Shown: positions 1-8,179 of the stretch, in pieces
How the letters are laid out: every line of letters begins with the position of its first letter
How positions within the stretch are numbered: position 1 is the stretch's first letter
NCBI RefSeq assembly: GCF_029894425.1
Contig: NZ_JARXYJ010000001.1
Location: 8,762,501 to 8,826,500, forward strand
Source: Streptomyces sp. SAI-127
GTDB taxonomy: Bacteria; Actinomycetota; Actinomycetes; Streptomycetales; Streptomycetaceae
Direction of reading: 5' to 3'
Length of the DNA: 64,000 bases
Position numbers and translations under genes: made by a program
Notes under the pieces: generated by a model
Databases searched by the model: none
The model's input: only the letters and a program-made list of their open reading frames with translations
What the model was told of the DNA's origin: nothing

Positions 1-948
1 GATGACGACCGCCATCGTCCGCTTGCCGGACAGCCGGTCCAGGAGCCGGTCCACGGTGAGCGACTCGGGCACCAGCAGCGGCTCGCGCAGCAGCTCGGCG
101 ACCGAGGCGCGGGGCCGGCGCTCGGCCGGTACCGCCAGGACGTCCTTGATGTGCGCGATCCCGACCACCGAGTCGAGACCGCCGCGGTAGACGGGGAACC
201 GGGACAGCCCGGTCGCGCGCGTCGCGTTCGCCACGTCCTCGCAGGTCGCCTGGACGTCCAGGGCGATCACCTGCACCCTCGGGGTCATCACGTTCTCCGC
301 GGTCAGGTCGGCGAGATTGAGCGTCCGCACGAACAGCTCGGCGGTGTCCGCCTCCAGCGCGCCCGCCCGGGCGGAGTGCCGTGCCAGCGCGGCCAGCTCC
401 TGCGGCCCGCGCGCCGAGGCCAGCTCCTCGGCGGGCTCCAGACCGAAGCGGCGCACCACCCGGTTGGCCGTGTTGTTGAGGTGCGTGATGAAGGGGCGGA
501 ACGCCGCGCTGAACCAGCTCTGCGCGGTGCCCACCCGCTTGGCCATGGCCAACGGCGAGGAGATCGCCCAGTTCTTGGGCACGAGTTCGCCGACCACCAT
601 CAGGAACACCGTCGACAGCGCGGTGCCCAGCACCAGCGCCAGCGACCGGGAGGTGGATGGCGAGATCCCGAGCGCCTCCAGGGGCTCGGCGATCAGCGCC
701 GCGATCGACGGTTCGGCGAGCATGCCGACGACCAGGTTGGTGACGGTGATCCCGAGCTGCGCCCCGGACAGCTGGAACGTCAGATGTCGTACGGCCTTGA
801 GGGCGCCGGACGCGCCCCGTTCGCCGCGCTCCGCCGCCCGCTCCAGCTGCCCGCGCTCCACCGTGGTCAGCGAGAACTCCGCCGCCACGAAGGCACCGCA
901 GGCCAGCGAGAGCAGGATCGCCACCAGCAGGAGGAGCACTTCGGTCAT
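1..948 (-). CDS. Hemolysin-family/CNNM transport-like membrane protein, partial
   Basis: The gene starts with ATG at 948 behind a strong GGAGGTGA ribosome site and runs off the left edge, so only the first 316 codons are visible. The first ~20 residues form a membrane helix with several Leu and Ala. Further hydrophobic segments and the GELVPKNWAI motif match the DUF21 domain of CNNM/hemolysin proteins. From about residue 205 the sequence looks like a CBS domain (RFPVYRG, then GIAHIKDVL). Family members are cytoplasmic-membrane proteins linked to Mg/Co efflux; the hemolysin name is historical. The C-terminal transporter-associated domain would lie outside the window. The substrate is inferred from the family only. 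Confidence 0.88.
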   Translation of the reverse strand, partial: MTEVLLLLVAILLSLACGAFVAAEFSLTTVERGQLERAAERGERGASGALKAVRHLTFQLSGAQLGITVTNLVVGMLAEPSIAALIAEPLEALGISPSTSRSLALVLGTALSTVFLMVVGELVPKNWAISSPLAMAKRVGTAQSWFSAAFRPFITHLNNTANRVVRRFGLEPAEELASARGPQELAALARHSARAGALEADTAELFVRTLNLADLTAENVMTPRVQVIALDVQATCEDVANATRATGLSRFPVYRGGLDSVVGIAHIKDVLAVPAERRPRASVAELLREPLLVPESLTVDRLLDRLSGKRTMAVVI

Positions 949-997
949 CGGGTCACCTCCGTCCCATGATCGGACAGGGTCCCCAGGATCGCCCGTC

Positions 998-1423
998 CTA
1001 CCCGGCGAAGGGTTTCACCCAGCGCCGCCACTTTTCCTCGGGCGCATACCCCGCCGCGCGCCACGCGTGCTGCGCGGTTTCGTTGCGCACCAGCACCATC
1101 GCGTCCCCGCGCCGCCCGCCGAGCCGTACGAACCGCTCCTCCGCGGCCTTGAGCAGCGCCGCCCCGATGCCCCGACGCCGGCGCTCCGGGTGCACCGCGA
1201 GACGGTACAGATGACACCGCCAGCCGTCGAAGCCCGCGATCACCGTGCCGACCAGTTCGCCGTCGAGCTCGGCGAGGATCAGCGCCTCGGGGTCCCGGGT
1301 GACCAGCCGCTCCACGCCGTCCCGGTCGTCGCTGATGCTCGTCCCCTCGGCGGCCTGCTTCCAGAAGGCCAGCACGGTGTCGAGGTCGTCGGGCGTCGTG
1401 GCCCGTATCCGCAGGTCGGTCAT
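998..1423 (-). CDS. GNAT-family N-acetyltransferase
   Basis: A 141-residue protein of the usual single-domain GNAT length. The acetyl-CoA pyrophosphate-binding motif is at residues 81-88 (RRRRGIGA), after the beta strand YRLAVHPE, and an NETAQHAWRAAGY segment near the end matches motif B. It would transfer an acetyl group from acetyl-CoA to an amine. The substrate cannot be read from the sequence, and no neighbouring gene suggests one. The stop lies about 50 bases after the start of the CNNM gene on the same strand, so it is probably a separate unit. The ribosome site is weak (GGTGGG, 8 bases upstream). Confidence 0.88.
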   Translation of the reverse strand: MTDLRIRATTPDDLDTVLAFWKQAAEGTSISDDRDGVERLVTRDPEALILAELDGELVGTVIAGFDGWRCHLYRLAVHPERRRRGIGAALLKAAEERFVRLGGRRGDAMVLVRNETAQHAWRAAGYAPEEKWRRWVKPFAG

Positions 1424-1480
1424 GCGGTGATCCCACCACGCCGGCCTCGCCCGGGACGGGAAATTCCAGGATCCGGACGG

Positions 1481-2371
1481 TTACCGGCCGCGCAGCCGCG
1501 CCATCACCGGTGCGAACGCCTCCATGGAGGCCTCCAGCACCGTCAGATAGGTGAAACCGTACCGCTCGCGCTGCGCCAGCACCTGAGCGACGATCTCCTC
1601 GACCGTGCCGATCAGCATGATGGGCAGATCCAGCGCCTGCTGCAGGGTCAGGTCCGGGACGCGGTGCAGGAACGGCGTGGCCGCCGCCTCGCGGTCGCCG
1701 GTGACCACCACCATCTGGATGAGCAGGTTCAGTTCGGCCGGCTCCTTGCGTCCCTCGGCCAGTTGCAGATAGCGCCCGACGCGCTCGTCGAGCTGCTCGG
1801 CGGTGGTCGGGGTCAGCTTGCCGGTCGTGTTCCCCGGCACCAGGGTCGCCCCGGTGAAGGCCGCGATGTCGGCGTGCTCGGCGGACAGTTGCAGCATCCG
1901 GTTGCCTATGCCGCCGATCAGCAGGGGCACCCGGGGCCGCTGCACCGGCTGCGGCACATGGTCCTCCGAGGACAGCAGCCGCTCCAACTCCTCCACCGTG
2001 CGCCGGAGATGGTCCACCCGCTCGCCCGCCGAACCGAAGGGCAGCCCCGCCTGGTCGTGCTCGGACTGCACATAGCCGGTGCCCAGGCCGAGTTCGAGGC
2101 GGCCGCCGGTGAGGGCGTCCACCGTGGCGACCTCGCGGGCGAGCAGCGCCGGATTCCAGAAGCCCGCGTTGAGGACGAACGTGCCGACACGCGGTCGCTC
2201 GGTGACCTGCGCCGCCGCGACCAGCGCGGGGAAGGGCGCGACCTTGCCGAGATGGTCGGGGACCAGGATCACGTCGTAACCGAGTTCCTCGGCCTGCCGG
2301 CACTTGGCGCGCCAGTCCTCGTCGGTGGCGGCGGCGGTCAGGTTGACGGCGAAGCGAAACGGGCGGGGCAT
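1481..2371 (-). CDS. LLM-class F420-dependent oxidoreductase
   Basis: A 296-residue luciferase-like monooxygenase fold protein. The start is ATG at 2371, preceded by GAGGAGA at a 5-base spacing. Diagnostic segments are the N-terminal FRFAVNL strand, VILVPDHLG near residue 38, and GGRLELGLGTGY near residue 92, which is typical of the actinobacterial F420-dependent group (the TIGR03621 type is my best guess). The C-terminal half keeps an alpha-helical cap with no odd insertions. It would use coenzyme F420 or FMN to oxidise or reduce a small organic substrate in the cytoplasm. The substrate is unknown, and the neighbours (acetyltransferase, ABC exporter) do not define a pathway. Confidence 0.87.
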   Translation of the reverse strand: MPRPFRFAVNLTAAATDEDWRAKCRQAEELGYDVILVPDHLGKVAPFPALVAAAQVTERPRVGTFVLNAGFWNPALLAREVATVDALTGGRLELGLGTGYVQSEHDQAGLPFGSAGERVDHLRRTVEELERLLSSEDHVPQPVQRPRVPLLIGGIGNRMLQLSAEHADIAAFTGATLVPGNTTGKLTPTTAEQLDERVGRYLQLAEGRKEPAELNLLIQMVVVTGDREAAATPFLHRVPDLTLQQALDLPIMLIGTVEEIVAQVLAQRERYGFTYLTVLEASMEAFAPVMARLRGR

Positions 2372-2420
2372 GAACTCTCCTCAGCGATAAGCGACTTGAG
2401 TTTCCTGCCCCGCGATTCCA

Positions 2421-4982
2421 TCACTCGTGCGCGATCGCCGCCAGTACGTTCATGCGCGATGCACGCAATGCCGGCAGCAGCGCCGCCACGATGCCCACCA
2501 CCGCCGAGCCGACGACCACCGCCACGATCGTCCCCCAGGGGATGGCCAGCGCGTTCATGCCCTGAAGCGCCAGCACCTGCTGGGTGCACACCCCCCACAC
2601 CAGCCCGAGCGCGAGCCCGAGGACCGCGCCGAACACGGCGATCACCACCGACTCCAGCCGGATCATCCGGCGCAGCTGACGCCGGGCGAGCCCGATGGCG
2701 CGCAGCAACCCGATCTCCCGGGTGCGCTCCACGACCGACAGGGCGAGGGTGTTGACCACACCGAGCACGGCGATGACGATCGCGAGCCCGAGCAGCGCGT
2801 ACACGAGGTACAGCAGGACGGCGATCTGGTTGTGGACCAGGTCCTTGTAGTCGGCGAGGTCGCGCACCTGGACCTGCGGATACGGGTCGAGTGTCTTCTC
2901 CAGGGCCGCGCGCAACCGGTCGGCGCCGGAGGCGGCGTTCACGTACAGCGCGGAGTCCTGGCCGCCCGGCGTGAACCGCTCCAGCGTGGACAGGCCGAAG
3001 TAGATGCCGCCCTGCGTTCCGAACCCGTCCGCGGAGTCCTGGTCGGTGAGGGCGCCCACGGTCAGTTCGGTCCGGCGCCCGCCCTGGAACTCCACCGGGA
3101 TTCTGCTGCCGACCTTCACGTCGTGGTCACGCCCGAAGTCCAGGTCCATGGCCAGGTGCCCGGACGCGACGGCTGCCGCGGTGTCGCCCTGCGCGTAGGT
3201 GATGTGGGCGACCTCGTCGAGCTGCGGGTCGTAGCCCGCGGCGGTGGTTTCGACGCGCTTGCCGTCCGGCAGCCGTACGGCGACGGGGGCGAACCTCGAC
3301 CGTACGACGAGCCCGGCGCCCTCGGTCTTGCGCACCGCCTCCGTGACCTCCTGCGGGAACGGCAGGAAGTTGCCGTTCTGCACGACGAAGTCGGCGCCCA
3401 GCGTCTTGTCGATCTGGTCGTCGAAGGACTTGGACATCGAGGCGCTGGCCACGGACATCCCGCCGACCAGGGCGAGGCCGACCATCAGGGCGGCCGCGGT
3501 GGCGCCGGTACGGCGGGGATTGCGCAGGGCGTTGCGCTGGCTCATCCGCCCGACCGAGCCGAAGAGGGCGGGGAAGGCGCCGCCCAGTACCCGGATCACC
3601 GGCCGCACCAGCAGCGGGCCCGCGATGACGGTGGCGAGGAGCGTCAGGACGACACCGAGGCCCAGCAGGGAGGCCGCGGACGCCGTCTTCGACGAGGTGA
3701 CACAGCCCACCAGCGCGGTCGCGCCCGCCGCGCCGACGATCCCGCCCACGATCGCCCGCATGCGCAGCGGCTTTCCGATCCCGGCGATCTCGGCGTCCGC
3801 GAGGGCCGCCATGGGGGAGACGCCGGCCGCGCGCCGGGCCGGGAGATAGGCGGCGACGAAGGTGACGCCCACCCCGACGACGTATGCCGCTACGGGTGTT
3901 CCCCAGCCGATGACCATCTCGCTCGTCTCGATGTTCATGCCGAAGGCGTTCATCAGCGAGATGAGCCCGACGGCCAGCCCGATGCCCGTGCCGAGCCCGA
4001 CCGTGGAGCCGACCAGGCCGAGCAGGGTGGCCTCGGTGAGCACCGAGCGGCGGACCTGGCGCCGGTCGGCGCCCAGTGCGCGCAAGAGACCCAGTTCACG
4101 GGTGCGCTGGGCGATCAGCATCGAGAAGGTGTTGACGATGAGGAAGACACCGACGAGGACGGCGATCCCGGCGAATCCCAACATGACGTACTTGATGACG
4201 TCGAGGAATCCGCCCAGTTGGTCGACGTCCGACTTCGCCTGCTCGTCGGCGGTCCGGTACTCGTACCTGCCCGTCCCGAGCGCGGCGGCCACGCGCTGCT
4301 TGAGCTGGTCGTTGCTGACGCCCTCCGCTGCGTCGATCGAGATGCCGGTGGCGGCCTTCGAGGAACCGAGCAGCTTGGCCTGCGCGGTCGGTGGATCGAG
4401 GAACAGCAGCGTGGCGCCCGGGTTGGTGGTGGTGAAGGTGACGATGCCGACGATCCGGACCTTGAAGGAGCCCGGTGCCGCGATCACGGTGAGCGGGTCG
4501 CCGATGCGCAGGTCCTTGCGGTCGGCGGTCTCCGAGTCGAGCAGCGCCTCGGACGGGCCGTGCGGGGCGTGGCCGGAGGTGAGCTTCACGGGGCTGCGCG
4601 AGGTGGGGTTCCAGTCGGTGCCGATGGTGGGGGCGCCGGTGGTCGAGCCCACCGACTCGTTCTCGGAGTCGGCGACGGTGATGCCGTCGTCCTCGGCGTC
4701 GAAGCGTGCGGCGGCGACCCCCTCGACCCGGGACACGCGGTCCGCGAGCGCGGCCGGCAGGGTGGCCGTCGTCCCGGACGGGATGGCCTCGCTCAGGTCC
4801 TCCCTGGGGCTGATCGTGAGGTCCGGCGCGGTCGAGGCGAAGAGCCGGTCGAAGGTGCGGCTCAGTGTGTCGGAGAAGATCAGGCTGCCCGAGACGAACG
4901 CCACGGACAGCACCACGGCCAGCGCGGAGAGCACCAGCCGTCCCTTGTGCGCGAGGAAACTGCGGAGCGTCGCCTTCAGCAC
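2421..4982 (-). CDS. ABC transporter permease, FtsX/MacB type, two-domain
   Basis: A 853-residue permease starting with GTG at 4982 behind GGAGG. It has the duplicated actinobacterial FtsX layout: an N-terminal helix (residues ~15-35), a large extracytoplasmic MacB-type domain, three helices around residues 260-390 (with QRTRELGLLRALGA between helices), a second extracytoplasmic region, and a last FtsX block with VERTREIGLLRAIGL and closing helices. The paired TRELGLLRA/TREIGLLRA motifs are the coupling helices that dock onto the ATPase. The ATPase gene ends 4 bases upstream, so the two form one operon. The exporter probably moves a lipid, peptide or lipoprotein, or transmits a mechanical signal at the membrane; the cargo is unknown. 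Confidence 0.93.
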   Translation of the reverse strand: MLKATLRSFLAHKGRLVLSALAVVLSVAFVSGSLIFSDTLSRTFDRLFASTAPDLTISPREDLSEAIPSGTTATLPAALADRVSRVEGVAAARFDAEDDGITVADSENESVGSTTGAPTIGTDWNPTSRSPVKLTSGHAPHGPSEALLDSETADRKDLRIGDPLTVIAAPGSFKVRIVGIVTFTTTNPGATLLFLDPPTAQAKLLGSSKAATGISIDAAEGVSNDQLKQRVAAALGTGRYEYRTADEQAKSDVDQLGGFLDVIKYVMLGFAGIAVLVGVFLIVNTFSMLIAQRTRELGLLRALGADRRQVRRSVLTEATLLGLVGSTVGLGTGIGLAVGLISLMNAFGMNIETSEMVIGWGTPVAAYVVGVGVTFVAAYLPARRAAGVSPMAALADAEIAGIGKPLRMRAIVGGIVGAAGATALVGCVTSSKTASAASLLGLGVVLTLLATVIAGPLLVRPVIRVLGGAFPALFGSVGRMSQRNALRNPRRTGATAAALMVGLALVGGMSVASASMSKSFDDQIDKTLGADFVVQNGNFLPFPQEVTEAVRKTEGAGLVVRSRFAPVAVRLPDGKRVETTAAGYDPQLDEVAHITYAQGDTAAAVASGHLAMDLDFGRDHDVKVGSRIPVEFQGGRRTELTVGALTDQDSADGFGTQGGIYFGLSTLERFTPGGQDSALYVNAASGADRLRAALEKTLDPYPQVQVRDLADYKDLVHNQIAVLLYLVYALLGLAIVIAVLGVVNTLALSVVERTREIGLLRAIGLARRQLRRMIRLESVVIAVFGAVLGLALGLVWGVCTQQVLALQGMNALAIPWGTIVAVVVGSAVVGIVAALLPALRASRMNVLAAIAHE

Positions 4983-4986
4983 GGCG

Positions 4987-5799
4987 TCAGGCCTCCCCGG
5001 CCTCGGAGGCCCCTTGGGACTGGCTCCGGATCACGTCGAATCGCTTCATGCGTTCCAGTACGGCCTCCGCGGTGGGCCGCTCCATGCGGTCCACGACCCG
5101 CCCGTCCCCCAGGAACAGCACCACGTCCGAGTGGGCCGCGGCGCCCGGGTCGTGGGTGACCATGACGACCGTCTGCCCGAGCTGGTCGACGGCCTCGCGC
5201 AGGAACCCGAGGACCTCCAGTCCCGCCCGTGAGTCGAGGTTGCCGGTCGGCTCGTCCGCGAAGATCAGTTCGGGCCGGGAGGCGAGCGCGCGGGCACAGG
5301 CGACGCGCTGCTGCTGACCACCCGAGAGCTGCGACGGCCGGTGCCCCAGCCGGTCCCGCAGACCCAGGGTGTCGATGACCTGGTCCAGCCACTTCTCGTC
5401 GGGCTTCTTGCCCGCGATGTCCATGGGCAGGGTGATGTTCTCCGCCGCGTTCAGCGTCGGGATCAGGTTGAACGACTGGAACATGAACCCGATCCGGTCC
5501 CGGCGCAGCCTGGTCAGCTCGCGCTCCTTGAGCCCCGTGATCTCGGTGTCGCCGAGCCACACCTGCCCGGCCGACACGGTGTCGAGCCCCGCCAGGCAGT
5601 GCATCAACGTGGACTTCCCCGAGCCCGAGGGCCCCATGACCGCGGTGAAGCGGCCGCGCGCGATGTCCACGTCCACCGAGTCCAGGGCGAGCACGGCCGT
5701 CTCGCCCGAGCCGTACGCCTTGGTCAGACCGCGGGCGCGGGCCGCGATCCCGTCGGCCGGAACGGCACCGGGAGCGTGCTCGGCAGCAGCTGTGGACAA
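4987..5799 (-). CDS. ABC transporter ATP-binding protein, MacB/LolD type
   Basis: I choose the TTG at 5799 because AGGAGAG lies 5 bases upstream. The longer reading from 5955 adds 52 residues of unlikely composition. This gives 270 residues. Walker A (GPSGSGKST) is at residues 56-64, with signature LSGGQQQR, Walker B LIFADEPTGNLD and switch VMVTHDP all intact. The TKAYGSGE start and NLDS motif place it with MacB/LolD-like ATPases that energise FtsX-type permeases. It precedes its permease by 4 bases and is the first gene of the operon. The promoter must lie in the long shared region with the divergent toxin-antitoxin-like pair. Confidence 0.94.
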   Translation of the reverse strand: MSTAAAEHAPGAVPADGIAARARGLTKAYGSGETAVLALDSVDVDIARGRFTAVMGPSGSGKSTLMHCLAGLDTVSAGQVWLGDTEITGLKERELTRLRRDRIGFMFQSFNLIPTLNAAENITLPMDIAGKKPDEKWLDQVIDTLGLRDRLGHRPSQLSGGQQQRVACARALASRPELIFADEPTGNLDSRAGLEVLGFLREAVDQLGQTVVMVTHDPGAAAHSDVVLFLGDGRVVDRMERPTAEAVLERMKRFDVIRSQSQGASEAGEA

Positions 5800-5866
5800 G
5801 GCTCTCTCCTCGCTCGTGGACGGCGCTCGCGGACCGGCTGGCCCCATCCGGCCGAGCGTAATGTGA

Positions 5867-5966
5867 TCCACCCCACACCCGGTATCCCCCGTGCGATCGA
5901 GACGGTCTCCACCCCAGGTCGGGCCCCCGATACCGATGTAAGGGACACATTCCACCCCGGGGTGGA
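5867..5966. promoter_or_regulatory. Array of TCCACCCC octamers in a divergent intergenic region
   Basis: TCCACCCC occurs at 5867-5874, 5908-5915 and 5951-5958, a spacing of 41 and 43 bases, about four helical turns. The last copy is joined to its inverse at 5959-5966, making a perfect 16-base palindrome (TCCACCCCGGGGTGGA). The array sits between the ABC exporter promoter (minus strand) and the toxin-antitoxin promoter (plus strand). Evenly spaced copies ending in a palindrome suggest a cooperative repressor or activator site. The binding protein is not identified. Confidence 0.45.
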
Positions 5967-5979
5967 CCCTCTTGCGGGT

Positions 5980-5999
5980 GCTAGCGGTTCGGCGCTAGC
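5980..5999. promoter_or_regulatory. Candidate operator of the RHH antitoxin
   Basis: An inverted repeat with 7-base arms (GCTAGCG, 6-base spacer, CGCTAGC) ends 8 bases before the antitoxin ATG at 6008. Its position over the likely transcription start fits autoregulation by the ribbon-helix-helix product, as is usual for such pairs. Binding is inferred. Confidence 0.5.
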
Positions 6000-6007
6000 T
6001 TCGAAGC

Positions 6008-6232
6008 ATGGCGAAGACTCAGTTGAACGTGCGGGTGGACGAGGGCACCGCCCGCGCCGCCCGTGAACGTGCCCTCGCCCGTGGCGTGAGCGTCAACCGC
6101 TACATCGAGGAGCTGGTCATGAAGGACACCGGTGAGGCGGGCCAGGCCTTCGTGGAGGCCGCGGCCGACTTCATGAAGCAGTACGAATCCGTCTTCGCGG
6201 AGGAGTTCGGCAAGGATCACGAGACTCGTTGA
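6008..6232 (+). CDS. Ribbon-helix-helix antitoxin-like DNA-binding protein
   Basis: A 74-residue protein. The N-terminal strand TQLNVRVDE, followed by a helix-turn-helix pair with the phrase GVSVNRYIEELV, is the Arc/MetJ ribbon-helix-helix fold used by many antitoxins. The C-terminal half (residues ~45-74) is a charged helix that would wrap the partner. The stop overlaps the start of the next gene (TTGA), so the two are translationally coupled, the standard antitoxin-toxin order. A 20-base inverted repeat directly upstream probably serves as its operator. It would repress its own promoter and hold the partner inactive. Confidence 0.8.
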   Translation: MAKTQLNVRVDEGTARAARERALARGVSVNRYIEELVMKDTGEAGQAFVEAAADFMKQYESVFAEEFGKDHETR

Positions 6233-6603
6233 GCGATCTGCACATCGATCTCGCCTGGCTTCTGATGCTCGCCGAGCAGAAGACCCCGGGCGATCCCCAG
6301 GTCATCGACTGGGGCGCCCTGGTCGCCGCCGTGGCACGGCACCAGGCCGAGATATTCGACATCCCCGTATACGACAGCCCGCACCTGCGCGCCGCCGCAC
6401 TGCTGCAACTCCTCATCCACGTCCCGGCCTTGGAGCGCACCAACGCGCTCTTCGCGTGCGCGGTCGGCTACGCCTATCTCGTCGCGAGCGGACTCAGGGT
6501 CGTCACCTCGCCCGAGCTCGTCCGTGACCTCGCCAAGGTGGCCAAGAAGGGCGACGCCTCGTTGCACGACATCGCGCGCGAGTTGCAGAGGTGGACGCTG
6601 TGA
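6229..6603 (+). CDS. Fic/Doc-like toxin component with altered active-site motif
   Basis: A 124-residue all-helical protein starting with TTG at 6229, overlapping the antitoxin stop by 4 bases. The arrangement of helices around AAALLQLLI, then ACAVGYAYLVASGLRV, follows Doc-type toxins, which phosphorylate EF-Tu. The catalytic loop of that family is HPFxxGNKR or a close variant. The equivalent stretch here, residues 64-72, reads HVPALERTN: the His is displaced and the Gly-Asn-Lys/Arg triad is missing. It may therefore be a non-enzymatic regulator, a variant enzyme or a decaying toxin. Streptomyces proteins of this kind are often labelled fic-family toxin component. Family assignment is moderate; activity is unproven. 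Confidence 0.65.
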   Translation: MSDLHIDLAWLLMLAEQKTPGDPQVIDWGALVAAVARHQAEIFDIPVYDSPHLRAAALLQLLIHVPALERTNALFACAVGYAYLVASGLRVVTSPELVRDLAKVAKKGDASLHDIARELQRWTL

Positions 6604-6620
6604 TCAGGCGGACCCTGTGA

Positions 6621-7310
6621 TCAGCGCTCCGCCGACGGTGGCCGCCAGGCGGTGCCGAGCGCGCAGAAGGACGTGGGCAACGTGGGCCCCTTCTCCGGCA
6701 TCAGCACCCGTCGGTAGGGGCCGAGTTCGAACCCGGCGTCCCGCAGCGCGGCGACCGGGTCGCGGGCCAGATGACAGCCGCCGTTCAGCGGGGGCCACAC
6801 CGTGCGGTCCAGGGCGCGCTGGGTGAAGCGCATCGCCGGGCCGCCACCCCTGCCGTGCTCGAAGAACCGTACGGTGCCGCCCGGCCGCAGTACCCGGCGC
6901 ACCTCGCCGAGCGCGCGCGGCACATCGCGCACACTGCACAGCACCAGAGAGATCACCACCGCGTCGAAGGCCTCGCTCTTGACGGGCAGCGCCTCCGCGG
7001 CGCCGGGCACCACGTCGACCGGCACCTCGCAGCGCAGGGCGGCCTCCACCGCCAGCTGCCTGAGCCGGCGCTCCGGCTCGATCGCCACGACCTCGGAGAC
7101 CGTGCCGGGATAGTGCGAGAAGTTCAGGCCGTTGCCCGCGCCGATCTCGATCACCCGCCCGGACAGCCCGCTGAGCAGGCGTTCACGCACCCCGGCCATG
7201 CCCCACCTGCTCTCGGCGGTGACACTGACCCGGGCGTAGTACCGGGCGAACAGCGGATGGTGGACGGGGTCCCGGGACACCTTGCCGGAACCGGCGGACC
7301 GCGGCGCCAT
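6621..7310 (-). CDS. Class I SAM-dependent methyltransferase
   Basis: I start at ATG 7310, six bases after GGGAGG; a second ATG at 7325 lacks a site. The 229-residue product has motif I at residues 54-62 (IEIGAGNGL), an acidic end of strand 2 (AIEPE), motif II AFDAVVISLVLCSV, and VLRPGGTVRFFEH after it, all typical of the Methyltransf_11 type. The Rossmann-fold enzyme would move a methyl group from S-adenosylmethionine to a small molecule or lipid. The closing region (NGGCHLARDP, FELGPYRR) resembles UbiE-like thiol/arsenite-type methyltransferases, which is only a hint. It is convergent with the Doc-like gene, 17 bases apart. Confidence 0.88.
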   Translation of the reverse strand: MAPRSAGSGKVSRDPVHHPLFARYYARVSVTAESRWGMAGVRERLLSGLSGRVIEIGAGNGLNFSHYPGTVSEVVAIEPERRLRQLAVEAALRCEVPVDVVPGAAEALPVKSEAFDAVVISLVLCSVRDVPRALGEVRRVLRPGGTVRFFEHGRGGGPAMRFTQRALDRTVWPPLNGGCHLARDPVAALRDAGFELGPYRRVLMPEKGPTLPTSFCALGTAWRPPSAER

Positions 7311-7387
7311 GGCAGCCTCCCTCACCGGACAGGACTGACCTCACCGCAATTGTCCCCCGCGGAACCCCGTCGCACCCCTGCGGAGGC

Positions 7388-8074
7388 TCACTGCACGAAG
7401 TCGCGCACCTGCTCGTAGACGCCGTGGTCGTTGTTCATGTCGGTGTGCGAGACGCAGCCGACCTCGACGTTGGTGGCGCCGCTCAGGATCGCCGTGGTGT
7501 CCGGGGTGAGCGCGTCGTCGCAGTTGGACCAGTAACTGGCGTACGCGACGCTGCCCGGCGTCTCGTCACCGGAGTTGAGGGCGGTGAGGAAGGAGCTGCC
7601 GGTGTACATCTCGGCGCACGAGGTGTAGAGCCAGGAGCACCAAGAGGCCGTCGTGGTCCCGTGGTTGACGCCGGCGGCCGAGACGAAGTCGTCCACGTAC
7701 GCCGTACCGCCGAGGTTCTTCAGGTAGTAGCGGGCGCTGAGCGCGCCCATCGAGTGGGTGACCAGGTCGACCTTCGAGGCGCCGGTGGCGGCGAGCACTC
7801 TCTTGACCTCGGTGGCCAGCTGCTGGGCGGTGGTCACGTTCGACTGCGACCAGCTGTACGACCAGGCGTCCAGCTCGGAGGCGCGGTAGCCGTCGGCCTC
7901 GAAGTCGGCGATCCAGTCGTCCCAGCTGCTCGCGTCGCTGCTGAGACCGTGCACGAAGACGACGGGGTTGTGGGTCGCCGCGTGTGCGGGGACCGCGGCG
8001 AAGGAGAGTGCCAGAAGGAGAGAAGTGACCACGGCCGTGGCGGCCGCGGCGATGCGACGCCCGAAGCGCTGCAT
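7388..8074 (-). CDS. Secreted lipase/esterase, alpha/beta hydrolase (LipA/EstA type)
   Basis: A 228-residue exported enzyme. Residues 1-32 are a Sec signal peptide: RR start, Ala/Leu-rich core, cleavage near AHA-AT. The oxyanion motif FVHG is at residues 40-43, the nucleophile elbow THSMG puts Ser at 108, and DHG near the end supplies the likely catalytic His. Several Cys (WCSW..SCAEM, NCDD, VGCV) could form disulfides outside the cell. Length and motifs match the small class-2 bacterial lipases that hydrolyse esters or triglycerides. The ribosome site AGGAGG precedes ATG by 5 bases. The gene is divergent from a large LuxR regulator 105 bases away, which may control it. Confidence 0.92.
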   Translation of the reverse strand: MQRFGRRIAAAATAVVTSLLLALSFAAVPAHAATHNPVVFVHGLSSDASSWDDWIADFEADGYRASELDAWSYSWSQSNVTTAQQLATEVKRVLAATGASKVDLVTHSMGALSARYYLKNLGGTAYVDDFVSAAGVNHGTTTASWCSWLYTSCAEMYTGSSFLTALNSGDETPGSVAYASYWSNCDDALTPDTTAILSGATNVEVGCVSHTDMNNDHGVYEQVRDFVQ

Positions 8075-8179
8075 GATGCCTCCTGAAACGGGTGGGGTTG
8101 TCAGGAGTGTCGGGCGGGTCTACGCGCGCCGCATCGGCGAAATCGCCGGTCTTTACGGGTCAATTAACTCGCCAGTAAC

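Noticed and set aside
317..2755. 812-residue plus-strand frame
   Set aside because: It is the antisense shadow of the CNNM, acetyltransferase and LLM genes; composition is Arg/Pro/Gly rich without any domain, as expected for high-GC shadow frames.
2427..5159. 910-residue plus-strand frame
   Set aside because: Antisense of the FtsX permease; low-complexity His/Asp/Arg/Gly sequence, and the permease on the other strand is unmistakable.
7424..8086. Plus-strand frame opposite the lipase
   Set aside because: The minus-strand gene has a signal peptide, THSMG elbow and good ribosome site; the plus frame is Val/Gly/Arg low complexity.
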